From a virus, in the IMG/VR virus record IMGVR_UViG_3300023184_000026, positions 62,001 through 126,000 of that record: a stretch of DNA of 64,000 nucleotides; one strand, written 5' to 3'. Of the stretch, positions 7,508 through 16,586 are shown piece by piece; the first letter of the stretch is position 1, and the number at the start of each line of letters is the position of its first letter. The translations under genes and the position numbers were made by a program. The notes below the pieces were generated by a model. That model was given only the letters and a program-made list of their open reading frames with translations. It was not told the DNA's origin and did not search any database.

Positions 7508-10018
7508 ATGTATCATGCAATTTATGCAGACCGTAAGACATCAACCATCCATCTATGGGATGACATTCATGGTTATACATCGTTCAAAGATGAACCATAT
7601 GCTTATAGAAAATCTAGGAATGGAAAATATAAATCAATTTTTGGTGATAGTCTTGAAAGAATTACAAAATTTAATTTTCGCGATCCTAGTTTATTTTCGT
7701 CTGATATACCAGTAGATACCAGAGTTCTTATTGATGCATATGCTGATAGTGATGAAGTTAGTATAAATCATCGCAGAGCATATATTGACATCGAAGTTGA
7801 TTCAGTTGGTGGCTATCCAAACATCGAAGACCCAATCAAAGAAGTAACTGCTATTGCTTTGCTTGATGAATCTAAAGACACATATTATTGTTTTATATTG
7901 GACAAAGATGGTGTGGTACAAAACGAAAATAAAGACAACACCATCATTTTGCCATATCTAAATGAAGAAGATTTGCTTGTTGCATTCTTAAAAAAGTGGG
8001 ATGAAGTTAAGCCAACTATTGTAAGTGGCTGGAACATTGATGGATTTGACTTTCCATATCTACATGCTCGTTTGGTTAGAGTATTGGGTGAAGAAGCAGC
8101 AAATGCTTTGAGTCCAATCAATATTTGTTATTTCAATAAATATAAAAACAAGATGACGATTGCTGGTGTTAATGCACTAGATTATCTTGTATTATATAAG
8201 AAATATAGCGGCAAGAATTTAACCAATTATCGACTAGATACAGTTGCTAAAGAAGAACTAAAAATTGGTAAGATTGAATATGAAGGTTCATTGAACGACC
8301 TCATGAAGAGTGATATAAAGAAGTTCATCGAATATAATCTTCATGATATTATTCTGGTCAAGAAAATGAATGACCAACTTCAATTTATTGAGTTGGCAAT
8401 GAGCATATGTCACGTTTGTCATGTGGGCTATGAAGAGTTTGGTATGTCTTCCAAGTTTCTTGAAGGTGCTTTGCTCACATATCTGCGTCGCAAGAAGTTG
8501 ATTGCTCCAAACAAAAAATTGAAATTAGACGTTGTGGATAGAGATGATGATTTGGCTGACGATGTTGGGTTTGAGGGTGCGTATGTAAAAGATCCTGTGC
8601 CTGGTCGTTATGATTGGGTATGTTCGGCTGACATCAACTCTCTGTATCCATCTGTGATCATGAGTCTCAACATTAGTCCAGAAACTAAAGTGGGCATAAT
8701 CAAAGATTGGGATAGTGAAAAGTTGGTCAAAAAATCCAGTGATAAAATCGCATTTGATAATGAAGTTTATACATATGAAGATTTTGGTAAAATCATTGTA
8801 GATAATAATCTATCAGTTAGTGCAAATGGAATTGTATATGACCAAAGTAAACTTGGTTGTATTCCAGACATTCTCAAGACATGGTTTGCCGAGCGTGTAG
8901 AATATAAAACCAAGATGAAAGATGCCAGCACGCGCAAAGACAAAGAACAATATGTTTTTTGGAAGCGTCGTCAACATGTACAAAAGATTTTGCTCAACTC
9001 TTTGTATGGTGTGCTGGGTTTGAGCATATTTCGTTTTTACGACTTGGACAATGCTGCTGCGGTGACATTGACTGGTCAAGAAATCATCAAGACCAGTGCC
9101 AAGTATGTGAATGGTAAGTTCAACAAGCGTTGCAGCACCAAAGATAAAGATTATGTTATTTACATAGACACTGACTCTTTATATTTGGACATAAAGTCCT
9201 TGGCTGATCATGAAAAGATTGAAGATATAAAACCATTTGCAATCAAGATGATTGGAACCGTGTCAGATGAACTTAACGATTTCTATAAAGTTATGATGGT
9301 GCGTATGTTCAACAGCACCGACAATCGCATAAAAATCGCAGCTGATGTTGTAGCACAATCTGCTTTTTGGGTTGTTAAAAAGCGTTATGCTATGCGTAAG
9401 GTATACAACATGGAAGAAAGCAAAGACGTGGATGAAATTGAAATCAAAGGTCTGGATGTTGTTCGTTCATCATATCCAAAGAAGTTTCGTGATTTCATGA
9501 AAGGTATTTTGACAGATATTCTACAAGGTACTCCAAACAAAATAGTCAATGCCAAGATTGTAACTTTCAAAGATACAATGAAAGACTTTGAACTGGAAGA
9601 CATTGCCAAGAACACATCGGTCAAGTTTATATCCAACACAGAAGCCAAAATAAACTTTGATCCAAAAGATCGCCAACCATTCAACTTTGAAGGCGGATCA
9701 ACTGCTCAATGTAAAGCAGCATTGGCATATAATGATATGCTACGCAAATATGAACTAAATGATACAGAACCTATTTTACATGGTGGTAAAATTAAGTGGG
9801 TATATCTCAAAGAAAATCCATTTGGTTTGAGTGGCATAGCATTCAAGGACGATGGCAAAGATCCCAAAGTTATTATGGATTTTATTCATAAATACATTCA
9901 TCGCACCAAGATTTGGGATGCTGAACTTGAAGGCAAACTAACAGATTTTTACACCGCCATGAGATGGGATATGTATAGTGAAAATAATGCAGTGATTGAA
10001 CAGTTTTTTAGTTTCTAA
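7508..10018 (+). CDS. Family B DNA polymerase, replicative, T4 gp43-like
   Basis: From the ATG at 7508 the protein is 836 residues (T4 gp43 is about 900). The 3'-5' exonuclease motifs are AYIDIEVDS (Asp94, Glu96), GWNIDGFDFPYL (about 174-185) and YNLHD (276-280). The polymerase motifs are A: ADINSLYPSV with Asp375; B: KILLNSLYG (493-501); C: YIDTDSLYL with Asp554 and Asp556. All catalytic residues are present, so it should be an active proofreading polymerase. A TTG start at 7469 overlaps the promoter and was rejected. Clamp and clamp-loader genes follow directly, as in T4-type replication modules. Confidence 0.97.
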   Translation: MYHAIYADRKTSTIHLWDDIHGYTSFKDEPYAYRKSRNGKYKSIFGDSLERITKFNFRDPSLFSSDIPVDTRVLIDAYADSDEVSINHRRAYIDIEVDSVGGYPNIEDPIKEVTAIALLDESKDTYYCFILDKDGVVQNENKDNTIILPYLNEEDLLVAFLKKWDEVKPTIVSGWNIDGFDFPYLHARLVRVLGEEAANALSPINICYFNKYKNKMTIAGVNALDYLVLYKKYSGKNLTNYRLDTVAKEELKIGKIEYEGSLNDLMKSDIKKFIEYNLHDIILVKKMNDQLQFIELAMSICHVCHVGYEEFGMSSKFLEGALLTYLRRKKLIAPNKKLKLDVVDRDDDLADDVGFEGAYVKDPVPGRYDWVCSADINSLYPSVIMSLNISPETKVGIIKDWDSEKLVKKSSDKIAFDNEVYTYEDFGKIIVDNNLSVSANGIVYDQSKLGCIPDILKTWFAERVEYKTKMKDASTRKDKEQYVFWKRRQHVQKILLNSLYGVLGLSIFRFYDLDNAAAVTLTGQEIIKTSAKYVNGKFNKRCSTKDKDYVIYIDTDSLYLDIKSLADHEKIEDIKPFAIKMIGTVSDELNDFYKVMMVRMFNSTDNRIKIAADVVAQSAFWVVKKRYAMRKVYNMEESKDVDEIEIKGLDVVRSSYPKKFRDFMKGILTDILQGTPNKIVNAKIVTFKDTMKDFELEDIAKNTSVKFISNTEAKINFDPKDRQPFNFEGGSTAQCKAALAYNDMLRKYELNDTEPILHGGKIKWVYLKENPFGLSGIAFKDDGKDPKVIMDFIHKYIHRTKIWDAELEGKLTDFYTAMRWDMYSENNAVIEQFFSF

Positions 10019-10025
10019 TATGCTA

Positions 10026-10057
10026 TTGACAAATACCAAATAATCGGACAATATAAT
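10026..10057 (+). promoter_or_regulatory. Promoter-like sequence before the sliding clamp gene
   Basis: TTGACA (10026-10031) and TATAAT (10052-10057) have the same 20-base spacing and the same CAATATAAT string as upstream of the polymerase gene. The clamp ATG at 10066 is eight bases further on. Confidence 0.5.
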
Positions 10058-10065
10058 AACCTACA

Positions 10066-10794
10066 ATGAATAAATCAAATCTAATTAAATTTATCGAGCT
10101 TTATAATCTTAACGGTACAGTTGAGCGCGTAAAGCTTGAAGCAGATGGCAAGAACATCAAAACCAATATTGTTACAGAAGATAAAACATTGGCGGGTAAC
10201 ATATCATTCAATGGCATTGCTTTGGAAAAAGGTGAGTATGGTATTCATGATACTGCTCAATTCAAGAAGATGTTGAGTATCTTGGATGAAGAAGTAGAAA
10301 TGTCAGTGAATAAAGTAGATGATCGTGCGGTTAGTTTGACTGTTGCGGATAAAAATACAGAGTCATTGATTATTCTGGCTAATATGTCAGTTATTCCCAA
10401 GACGCCAACTGTGGCAAATCTTGGTGTATTTGATTTGGAGATTGAGTTGGATGATGCTTTTATTGATCGTTTCATCAAAGCCAAAAATGCTTTGCCAGAA
10501 GTTAATACATTTACATTGGGTCTAAACAAGAAAGGCGACAAAGTTGAGTTGATTGTAGGAGACAGCGACAACAACACCAATCGTATCAAACTAGAAGTAA
10601 AGCCAGTGGCGGGCAAAGACAAGCCAGCCAAAGAAATTAGTTTCAATGCCAACTATTTCAAGGAAATTTTGAGCAGAAACCGCGATGTAACTGGTGTAAT
10701 ATATAAGATAAATACAGCGGGCATTAGTCATATCAACTTCAAGACACCAGAATATGAAGCCAATTATTATCTTCTCAAGACCGCAAAATCCTAA
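10066..10794 (+). CDS. DNA sliding clamp, T4 gp45-like
   Basis: The 242-residue protein matches T4 gp45 (228 residues) in size, in its position between polymerase and clamp loader, and in the repeated two-domain beta-rich layout. It begins with a helix (SNLIKFIELYNLN) followed by alternating strands, and ends ISHINFKTPEYEANYYLL, as in processivity clamps. It would form a trimeric ring that holds the polymerase on DNA. Identity rests mainly on context and length because clamps share little sequence. Confidence 0.8.
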   Translation: MNKSNLIKFIELYNLNGTVERVKLEADGKNIKTNIVTEDKTLAGNISFNGIALEKGEYGIHDTAQFKKMLSILDEEVEMSVNKVDDRAVSLTVADKNTESLIILANMSVIPKTPTVANLGVFDLEIELDDAFIDRFIKAKNALPEVNTFTLGLNKKGDKVELIVGDSDNNTNRIKLEVKPVAGKDKPAKEISFNANYFKEILSRNRDVTGVIYKINTAGISHINFKTPEYEANYYLLKTAKS

Positions 10795-10806
10795 AAATAA
10801 ACAATT

Positions 10807-11760
10807 ATGAACTTTTTAGAAGAAGAAAAATCCGAACCAGCTGTCAATAATCATAGTATTTGGGCAGAACGATATAGACCCAATAAACTGGAAGATTATG
10901 TTGGTAATGAAACTCTAAAAGCCAAAGTAAAACAATATATTGAAACCAATGATATTCCTCATTTGCTGTTATATGGTAGCGCGGGCACTGGCAAGACGAC
11001 TCTTGCTAAACTTATTACAAACTCCATAAAGTGTGATATGCTTTATATCAATGCGTCGGATGAAAACGGCATTGATACAATTCGTGTCAAAATCAAGAAC
11101 TTTGCTTGTAATATTGGATTCAATCCGCTCAAGGTTATTGTGCTTGATGAAGCCGATTATTTTACACCAGCTGCTCAAGCAGGATTGAGAAATACAATGG
11201 AAACATTCAGTGAGCATACACGGTTCATTTTAACTTGTAATTATCATGAACGCATCATCGAACCCATTCAATCTCGTTGTCAATCATTTGCTATTCATCC
11301 TCCAACCAAGAAAGATGTTGCTGCCAATCTTGTAAATATTCTCAAGAAAGAAAATGTAAAGATGGACAAAGATGGTGTGATATTGCTTGTGAATACACAC
11401 TATCCAGACATTCGTGCTATTATCAATACTGCACAACGCAATGTAGTTGATGGAGTATTGACATTGGCACGTGAAGATGTATTGGAAGGTGATATAAAAG
11501 CCAAGATAGTTGAAATGCTCAAGAATGATGATAAGAAACAAGCATTTGCAGATATTCGTCAACTATTAGCAGACAACAGCATAAAGAGTTTTTCGGATTT
11601 TTATACTATATTGTTTGAGAAGGTAGAAGAATATGCACCCAATAATATAGCAGATGCTATAATTATTATAGCAGATGGTCAGTTTCAAGATGTTTCTGTG
11701 GTAGATAAAGAAATCTGCTTTATGAGTACAATCATCAAACTGCTACGATCAACTAAATAA
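10807..11760 (+). CDS. Clamp loader large subunit, AAA+ ATPase, T4 gp44-like
   Basis: The 317-residue protein begins with the RFC-box-like segment WAERYRPNKLEDYVG. It has Walker A GSAGTGKTT (57-65), Walker B VIVLDEAD (110-117), sensor 1 ILTCNY and the SRC motif EPIQSRC (152-158), whose Arg is the arginine finger. T4 gp44 is 319 residues. It uses ATP to open the clamp and place it at primer ends. It lies 12 bases after the clamp gene. The partner small subunit is probably the gene at 53089. Confidence 0.95.
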   Translation: MNFLEEEKSEPAVNNHSIWAERYRPNKLEDYVGNETLKAKVKQYIETNDIPHLLLYGSAGTGKTTLAKLITNSIKCDMLYINASDENGIDTIRVKIKNFACNIGFNPLKVIVLDEADYFTPAAQAGLRNTMETFSEHTRFILTCNYHERIIEPIQSRCQSFAIHPPTKKDVAANLVNILKKENVKMDKDGVILLVNTHYPDIRAIINTAQRNVVDGVLTLAREDVLEGDIKAKIVEMLKNDDKKQAFADIRQLLADNSIKSFSDFYTILFEKVEEYAPNNIADAIIIIADGQFQDVSVVDKEICFMSTIIKLLRSTK

Positions 11761-11766
11761 AAACAT

Positions 11767-12165
11767 ATGTATTCCGCAATATTACTGGACGAAAAATCTC
11801 AACTCAAGCTGGAAAAGCTCGCTGAAGATATCAAAGTGAATGGTGTGCGTTTGCCTATACTTGTGAGAGACAATGGATGGAAAATGTATAATCATCATAT
11901 GACAATATCTATGGGTTCATTGCCAGAACATTTGAAACAATATATTGATACTATTCATAAACTGGATGTGACACATATTGGTATCAGTGACAAGGCTGTT
12001 GCTGTTCGCGTTGTTGGATTTGATAGCAAGAATAAAATTCCGCATATCACATTGGCTGTAAATATTAAAGGTGGAGGCAAACCATTTGATAGCAATAAAA
12101 TTGAAAATTGGACAACGATTGATACAATAATAAAGTTGAGCGGAGAAGTAAAAGAATTACAATGA
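11767..12165 (+). CDS. 2H phosphoesterase-like protein
   Basis: The 132-residue protein has two His-x-Thr motifs: NHHMTISM near residue 41 and PHITLAV near residue 97. A pair of HxT/S motifs this far apart is the signature of 2H phosphoesterases, which open 2',3'-cyclic phosphates on RNA or cyclic nucleotides. The start ATG is six bases after the clamp-loader stop. In a phage rich in RNA-repair genes it may heal cleaved tRNA ends, or degrade cyclic-oligonucleotide signals of host defence; the sequence cannot decide. Confidence 0.6.
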   Translation: MYSAILLDEKSQLKLEKLAEDIKVNGVRLPILVRDNGWKMYNHHMTISMGSLPEHLKQYIDTIHKLDVTHIGISDKAVAVRVVGFDSKNKIPHITLAVNIKGGGKPFDSNKIENWTTIDTIIKLSGEVKELQ

Positions 12166-12380
12166 AAATCACAGACGCTGTATTTTACACAGACAACACA
12201 ACTGTCCGACTTGAAGTTGGTGATGAAAGATATTATCTCACAAATGACAAGAAGTTTTATGATATGCATCCAATCAACATAATGGCAGAAGAAATCAAGG
12301 GTGAAAAATTAAAAGAAATCAAAGCTGCTGCCAAAGCCGGTGGATATAAAAACGATATTGAAGTAAAAAAGTGGTTGTGA
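12162..12380 (+). CDS. Small protein of unknown function
   Basis: A 72-residue product starts by ATGA overlap with the 2H phosphoesterase gene, so the two are translated together. It is charged, with beta-strand-like N-terminal half (VRLEVGDERYYL) and a Lys-rich helix at the end. No family recognised. Confidence 0.65.
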   Translation: MKITDAVFYTDNTTVRLEVGDERYYLTNDKKFYDMHPINIMAEEIKGEKLKEIKAAAKAGGYKNDIEVKKWL

Positions 12381-12382
12381 AC

Positions 12383-12410
12383 TTGACAATAACATATATC
12401 AACTTATAGT
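12383..12410 (+). promoter_or_regulatory. Sigma70-like promoter
   Basis: TTGACA (12383-12388), 16-base spacer, TATAGT (12405-12410). The leader to the ATG at 12466 is about 50 bases and holds a small hairpin (CCGCA/TGCGG, about 12424-12437) and AAAGG before the start. Confidence 0.65.
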
Positions 12411-12465
12411 TATAAATTGAAGTCCGCATTGTGCGGCTAGTAACTAAATAACAAAAGGTTGAAAT

Positions 12466-13281
12466 ATGAATATGCATAACGTAAGTATGCACGTCCAAGT
12501 AAATGGTCGTGCTTGTAAAGAATATAACCACAATGGTATGAGCTTCATTGAAGCTCGCAGCGGCACCAATTATACCGTGAAGATTAAAAACGATAATCCA
12601 TACAGAATAATGACTGTTGTATCTGTTGATGGATTGGACGTTATATCAGGCAAGGCAGCGGCAGAAAGTGATACTGGATATATCATTGATGCACATGGTA
12701 CTCTTGATGTAAAAGGTTATAGAATAAGCGATAAAGACTGTGCGTCTTTTATCTTCACTAGTAAAGGAACTAGTTATGTTCAACAAACCAAAGGAGACGC
12801 AACAAACTGCGGTGTCATTGGATTACGAGCATTCGGCGAAAAGACAAACCGAATAACATTGCCATATATTTATCCGACATATGCTGCAACTACATTACCA
12901 CTGACATCAACAAATGATTGGTATGTGCCAAATATAGGAAGCACAACAACAGCTACGGGCAATATATCATCATACAACTGTTTTGTAAATCATAATAATA
13001 TACAAAATTTGTCATTATCTTCACACACAACAGCCAAAACAGGTGGCGTGTTGAGATCAACAAATTTTGACACAGGAACTGGTTGGGGCAATAAAGTTGA
13101 ACAATCCGTGGAAAAAGTTAATTTTGAAAAGTCTGAGATGTTAACAGAAATGACATTGTATTATGCCAGCATTGATGCACTTGAAGATATGGGAGTGGAT
13201 ATAAATCCAAAACCAAAGGTTGGATCTATGCCACAAGCATTTGGAAATTATTGCACTCCACCAAAAGGTTGGAATGGATAA
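12466..13281 (+). CDS. Conserved hypothetical, probably beta-rich structural or secreted protein
   Basis: The 271-residue protein contains YRIMTVVSVDGLDVISGKAA near residue 45, then GYIIDAHGTLDVKGYRIS and a NCGVIGLRAFGEK segment. I recognise this VVSVDGL...GYVI...GVIG layout from unannotated proteins of phages and bacteria, but not a function. The second half is rich in Thr, Ser and Asn. It has its own promoter (12383) and terminator (13286), so it is a single-gene unit, which suits a protein needed in large amount. Confidence 0.6.
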   Translation: MNMHNVSMHVQVNGRACKEYNHNGMSFIEARSGTNYTVKIKNDNPYRIMTVVSVDGLDVISGKAAAESDTGYIIDAHGTLDVKGYRISDKDCASFIFTSKGTSYVQQTKGDATNCGVIGLRAFGEKTNRITLPYIYPTYAATTLPLTSTNDWYVPNIGSTTTATGNISSYNCFVNHNNIQNLSLSSHTTAKTGGVLRSTNFDTGTGWGNKVEQSVEKVNFEKSEMLTEMTLYYASIDALEDMGVDINPKPKVGSMPQAFGNYCTPPKGWNG

Positions 13282-13285
13282 CAAA

Positions 13286-13315
13286 AAACCCACCGAAAGG
13301 TGGGTTTCTTTTTTA
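13286..13315. terminator. Bidirectional rho-independent terminator
   Basis: AAACCCACC / GGTGGGTTT stem with a GAAA loop, T-run on the right and A-run on the left, between convergent genes. The same stem and loop recur at 39806. Confidence 0.85.
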
Positions 13316-14938
13316 TTATGCAGCTGGAGCAGCTTGGGGAGTTGGATTATAACTCAAAATCCACTTCAATGATTGTGACAATGTAGATTTTCTATCAGTT
13401 CCTTGAACAGTGTGTATTGGTTTTTTCTTTGATACACTCAAGTCGTATATATCTGCGCTAGTATCATCTATCAATGCGACCTTCATTTTTTTGTAGTCTA
13501 CCTTACTTTTTGCTGGTTTCTTTATTTTTGGTGGAAGATAATAAACCTTTTCATATTTAGATGCATTTTCAATTGTGTCCACAACGGTTTGTGGATCTTT
13601 GAACTTGAATCGTGGACCAGAAGACAGAATATTGATGGTGTTCATCACGGAGTTTGTATCTGGATTTATACTCATGATATTTTTTGCCGCATCTTGAGCA
13701 TAATCCATAACGTCCTCAAACTTGGCAAACTTGGCGGCTGGTTCTTTATAACGAATGCGAATATTGACCCAAGCCAATGCTTGTAGTTGATATGATGTCA
13801 ATCCAACCTTTTGTGCTTCTTCGTGTAGAATTTTGACCAAGTTCTGACGTATCACATCGCTGCCAAACAGTTTCATCACGATTATATTTACAATACTGTC
13901 TTGCTTCTTCTTTAGTTGAGCGGCTTTTTTGGCAATAGCAGCTTCTGCGGGAGAAAGTTTTGGTTTCTTTGGTTTTCCAGTGGCTTCGTCGATTTCTTTA
14001 CTTGCATTATCTTCGGAACTCAGATATTCAATCCAATTGGATAAATCTTCTTCTACCAGCTTTTTCAACGGCTTGTCGAAAAACACACGTATCATCCAAC
14101 GATCAACGGTTGCTGGATCAATTTTACCTTCCCATTTTTTACCAGGAAATACAAGATTCAGAAAGAAAGAGTTTATTTTTGTTCCGCCAATTTTCAATAC
14201 TCCACCTTGTAAATCTTTGTATAGTTTATCTTTGTTGATACTTGTACCATTGGCCAGATAATATTTCACAAACAGATTAAAGTTTGGAATTTTTGCATTG
14301 GCAACGGTAATTTCACTAAAAATGTCATCTTGACCTTTGCGAGCACCTTGGGTTACTTTACCACCTTTATAATCTTTCTTTGGAGCCAACAGGTCAGCAT
14401 AGTTTGATCCTTTGTTTTGAAACTTCCTGAGATATTCTAAACTCTTAACATCCATATTATTTTTTACGTTGGATGACAGTTGCTTCAGCATATCAATACC
14501 TTCTGGCGTTTTGGAATCTGCGGACACCGCCGTGTATAACTTGGCAGCTTCTAATATATTTTGGTCCAATGCAGTGTTGGCTGAACAATACGCACACGCC
14601 GCAAGAAATAAACAAGCATCTGTTTCTCCCATGTTTTCAAAAATCAACTTATTAAAATTGTCATACCAATATGCATATGTGTCCAACTTTTGTTTTAGTT
14701 CTGGTGGAGCTTTAATATAGTCCGCCACTTCGTTTTGCAGATTGCTCATTTCCAATGTGACTGGAATTTCAACTTCTATGGATTTGTTGTCAACTTTAAA
14801 AGCAACTTTGACTGGAAATGTGTCTTTGGACTTGAATTTTGGAGATACAAGTTGATTATAAAATTCAGGCCCAGTCATGGTTTCAAGCAACTTGGCAATT
14901 TCAAAGTCACTAAGTTCAAGCATTTCGTTTAGATTCAT
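13316..14938 (-). CDS. Large protein of unknown function
   Basis: The 540-residue protein has no signal peptide or membrane segment that I can see. The N-terminus MNLNEMLELSDFEIAKLLE is helical and acidic. The middle has DRWMIRVFF and later GLTSYQLQALAWVNIRIRY, a pair resembling helical segments of an uncharacterised phage/plasmid family (perhaps DUF7178, low certainty). A Lys/Pro/Glu linker lies near residues 330-350 and the C-terminus is Ala/Pro-rich. It is the only minus-strand gene in the first 24 kb and ends at a shared terminator. It may be a virion protein. Confidence 0.6.
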   Translation of the reverse strand: MNLNEMLELSDFEIAKLLETMTGPEFYNQLVSPKFKSKDTFPVKVAFKVDNKSIEVEIPVTLEMSNLQNEVADYIKAPPELKQKLDTYAYWYDNFNKLIFENMGETDACLFLAACAYCSANTALDQNILEAAKLYTAVSADSKTPEGIDMLKQLSSNVKNNMDVKSLEYLRKFQNKGSNYADLLAPKKDYKGGKVTQGARKGQDDIFSEITVANAKIPNFNLFVKYYLANGTSINKDKLYKDLQGGVLKIGGTKINSFFLNLVFPGKKWEGKIDPATVDRWMIRVFFDKPLKKLVEEDLSNWIEYLSSEDNASKEIDEATGKPKKPKLSPAEAAIAKKAAQLKKKQDSIVNIIVMKLFGSDVIRQNLVKILHEEAQKVGLTSYQLQALAWVNIRIRYKEPAAKFAKFEDVMDYAQDAAKNIMSINPDTNSVMNTINILSSGPRFKFKDPQTVVDTIENASKYEKVYYLPPKIKKPAKSKVDYKKMKVALIDDTSADIYDLSVSKKKPIHTVQGTDRKSTLSQSLKWILSYNPTPQAAPAA

Positions 14939-14982
14939 AAGTTTGTGTATAATAAATATATATCAAGAGCCATAAAAAGTCC

Positions 14983-15010
14983 TTGACTTGTTGCTATTTT
15001 TGTTCATAGT
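14983..15010 (+). promoter_or_regulatory. Sigma70-like promoter, near-leaderless
   Basis: TTGACT (14983-14988), 16-base spacer, CATAGT (15005-15010). The RNA ligase ATG is at 15020, so the expected transcript start is within about three bases of the start codon. Confidence 0.65.
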
Positions 15011-15019
15011 ATAGCCATT

Positions 15020-16042
15020 ATGAGTGAACGAAAACTAGCTTCTATACAAACCATACTTTCTTTGAGCCCAATAGTTGGTGCTGATGCAATTTTACTTGCA
15101 AAAGTACTTGGATGGGAACTTGTAGTAAAAAAGACAGAATTTCAAGTCGGGGACCGTTGTGTATATTTTGAAATAGACAGTGTTCTTCCTATCGCACAAT
15201 GGAATGACCATCTAAGAAAAGAGCCAAATAAGCCATTGCGTATAAAAACAATACGTTTGAGAGGCGCATTGAGCCAAGGTTTGGCTATGCCGTTGTCTAT
15301 TATTCCAACTGGGGAATATGAAGTGGGGCAAGATGTAACAACACTTGTTGGTGTCACTAAATACGAACCATTTGTTCCAGCACATCTATCTGGCATGGTC
15401 AAGGGCAATTTTCCCACATTTTTACATAAAACCGATGAACCTCGTTTACAATCTGAACCATACGTTCTTGCTGAAGCCATTGACAAAGGGCTTGTGCTTG
15501 TCGGCACACTCAAAATGGATGGTACAAGCTTTACTGCATACCGACGCGATGATGAGTTTGGTGTTTGTTCTCGCAACCTTGACTTAAAGGAAACAGAAGG
15601 TAATGCTCACTGGAAGATGGCTCGCAAGCTTAAACTTGAAGAAATTCTTCGTAGTGAACCTCGCAATCTTTGCATTCAAGGCGAAATGGTTGGTCCGGGT
15701 ATTCAAGGCAATCGTATGGGATTAAAAGAAGTTGATTTATATCTATTCAACTTATTTGACATTGATACTGGCAAATATGCCGGATACAATGAACTTGTTG
15801 AGTTTGGAAAAAAGCACAATATAAAAGTTGTACCGCTTGTTGCACAGAAAGATTTTGGTTTTGGTGAAACAGCCACCGTAAGTAAAATGCTTGAAGTTGC
15901 TTTGGCTCTAAACTATGACAATGGTACACCCGCCGAAGGCATTGTTTGGCGTTCTGCGTGTGAAACTTACAGCGATGTTCTCAAAGGTAGAATGAGTTTC
16001 AAGACCATCAGCAATCGTTTTCTTGAAAAATATAAAGAATGA
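15020..16042 (+). CDS. DraRnl (Rnl5)-type RNA ligase
   Basis: The 340-residue protein has an N-terminal OB-like domain (about residues 1-120, with the DRCVYFEIDSVLP segment) followed by a nucleotidyltransferase domain. Motif I is TLKMDGTS with the AMP-accepting Lys165; later come motif III-like EMVGPGIQGNR, motif IV EGIVWR and motif V FKTISNRFL. This order (OB domain first) is that of the Deinococcus DraRnl family, which seals RNA nicks. It is distinct from the T4 Rnl1-like ligase at 48641, so the phage has two RNA ligases. Confidence 0.88.
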   Translation: MSERKLASIQTILSLSPIVGADAILLAKVLGWELVVKKTEFQVGDRCVYFEIDSVLPIAQWNDHLRKEPNKPLRIKTIRLRGALSQGLAMPLSIIPTGEYEVGQDVTTLVGVTKYEPFVPAHLSGMVKGNFPTFLHKTDEPRLQSEPYVLAEAIDKGLVLVGTLKMDGTSFTAYRRDDEFGVCSRNLDLKETEGNAHWKMARKLKLEEILRSEPRNLCIQGEMVGPGIQGNRMGLKEVDLYLFNLFDIDTGKYAGYNELVEFGKKHNIKVVPLVAQKDFGFGETATVSKMLEVALALNYDNGTPAEGIVWRSACETYSDVLKGRMSFKTISNRFLEKYKE

Positions 16043-16124
16043 TCTTCAGATAGTATACAAGGCTGTATATACATATATAAAAAGTTTTTTACGATTTGAG
16101 TTGTATATATAATATGTATTTGCG

Positions 16125-16586
16125 ATGAAACTCGCAACATATATTATATTATTATTGGCACCATTCTGTCATGTTTATGGCAGTGATATGGTGCATAGTT
16201 TCAAGAGTTCTTCTTTCAACGGAGCTAACTTTTCTGCATCTGCGATGACAATTGAAAACTTGGCACGCACTCGTAAACAAACAATAAAAGATATTGCAGC
16301 ATCAAAGGCTGAACAAGCAACAGCACAGGCCCAAAACACACCGTTAAACACGTTTATAAACAATTTGCAGGCAAGAATATACTCACAGCTGGCTTCGCAA
16401 GTTACAGACCAGATATTCAATTCTGGTGGAGCAACATTTGGTATAATAAATCTTCAAGGTGGAGCAACTGTTACATGGCAACGCAATGGCGATTTTGCTA
16501 CACTTTTTATAAACGACCCAGCAAGCGGAAGCACAACTCAAATAACCGTTCCAGTCGGTTCATTGACACCGATACCATCAGGATGA
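16125..16586 (+). CDS. csgF: CsgF-like curli assembly factor
   Basis: The 153-residue product has a signal peptide (MKLATYIILLLAPFCHVYGS). The mature N-terminus DMVHSFKSSSFNGANF matches the CsgF start, where an aromatic/Asn-rich peptide plugs into the CsgG pore. Further on, a helix (LNTFINNLQARIYSQLASQV) is followed by strands ending FATLFINDPASGSTTQI, again as in CsgF (138 residues in E. coli). In curli systems CsgF sits at the outer face of the CsgG channel and couples export to fibre nucleation. It overlaps csgG by ATGA. Confidence 0.85.
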   Translation: MKLATYIILLLAPFCHVYGSDMVHSFKSSSFNGANFSASAMTIENLARTRKQTIKDIAASKAEQATAQAQNTPLNTFINNLQARIYSQLASQVTDQIFNSGGATFGIINLQGGATVTWQRNGDFATLFINDPASGSTTQITVPVGSLTPIPSG

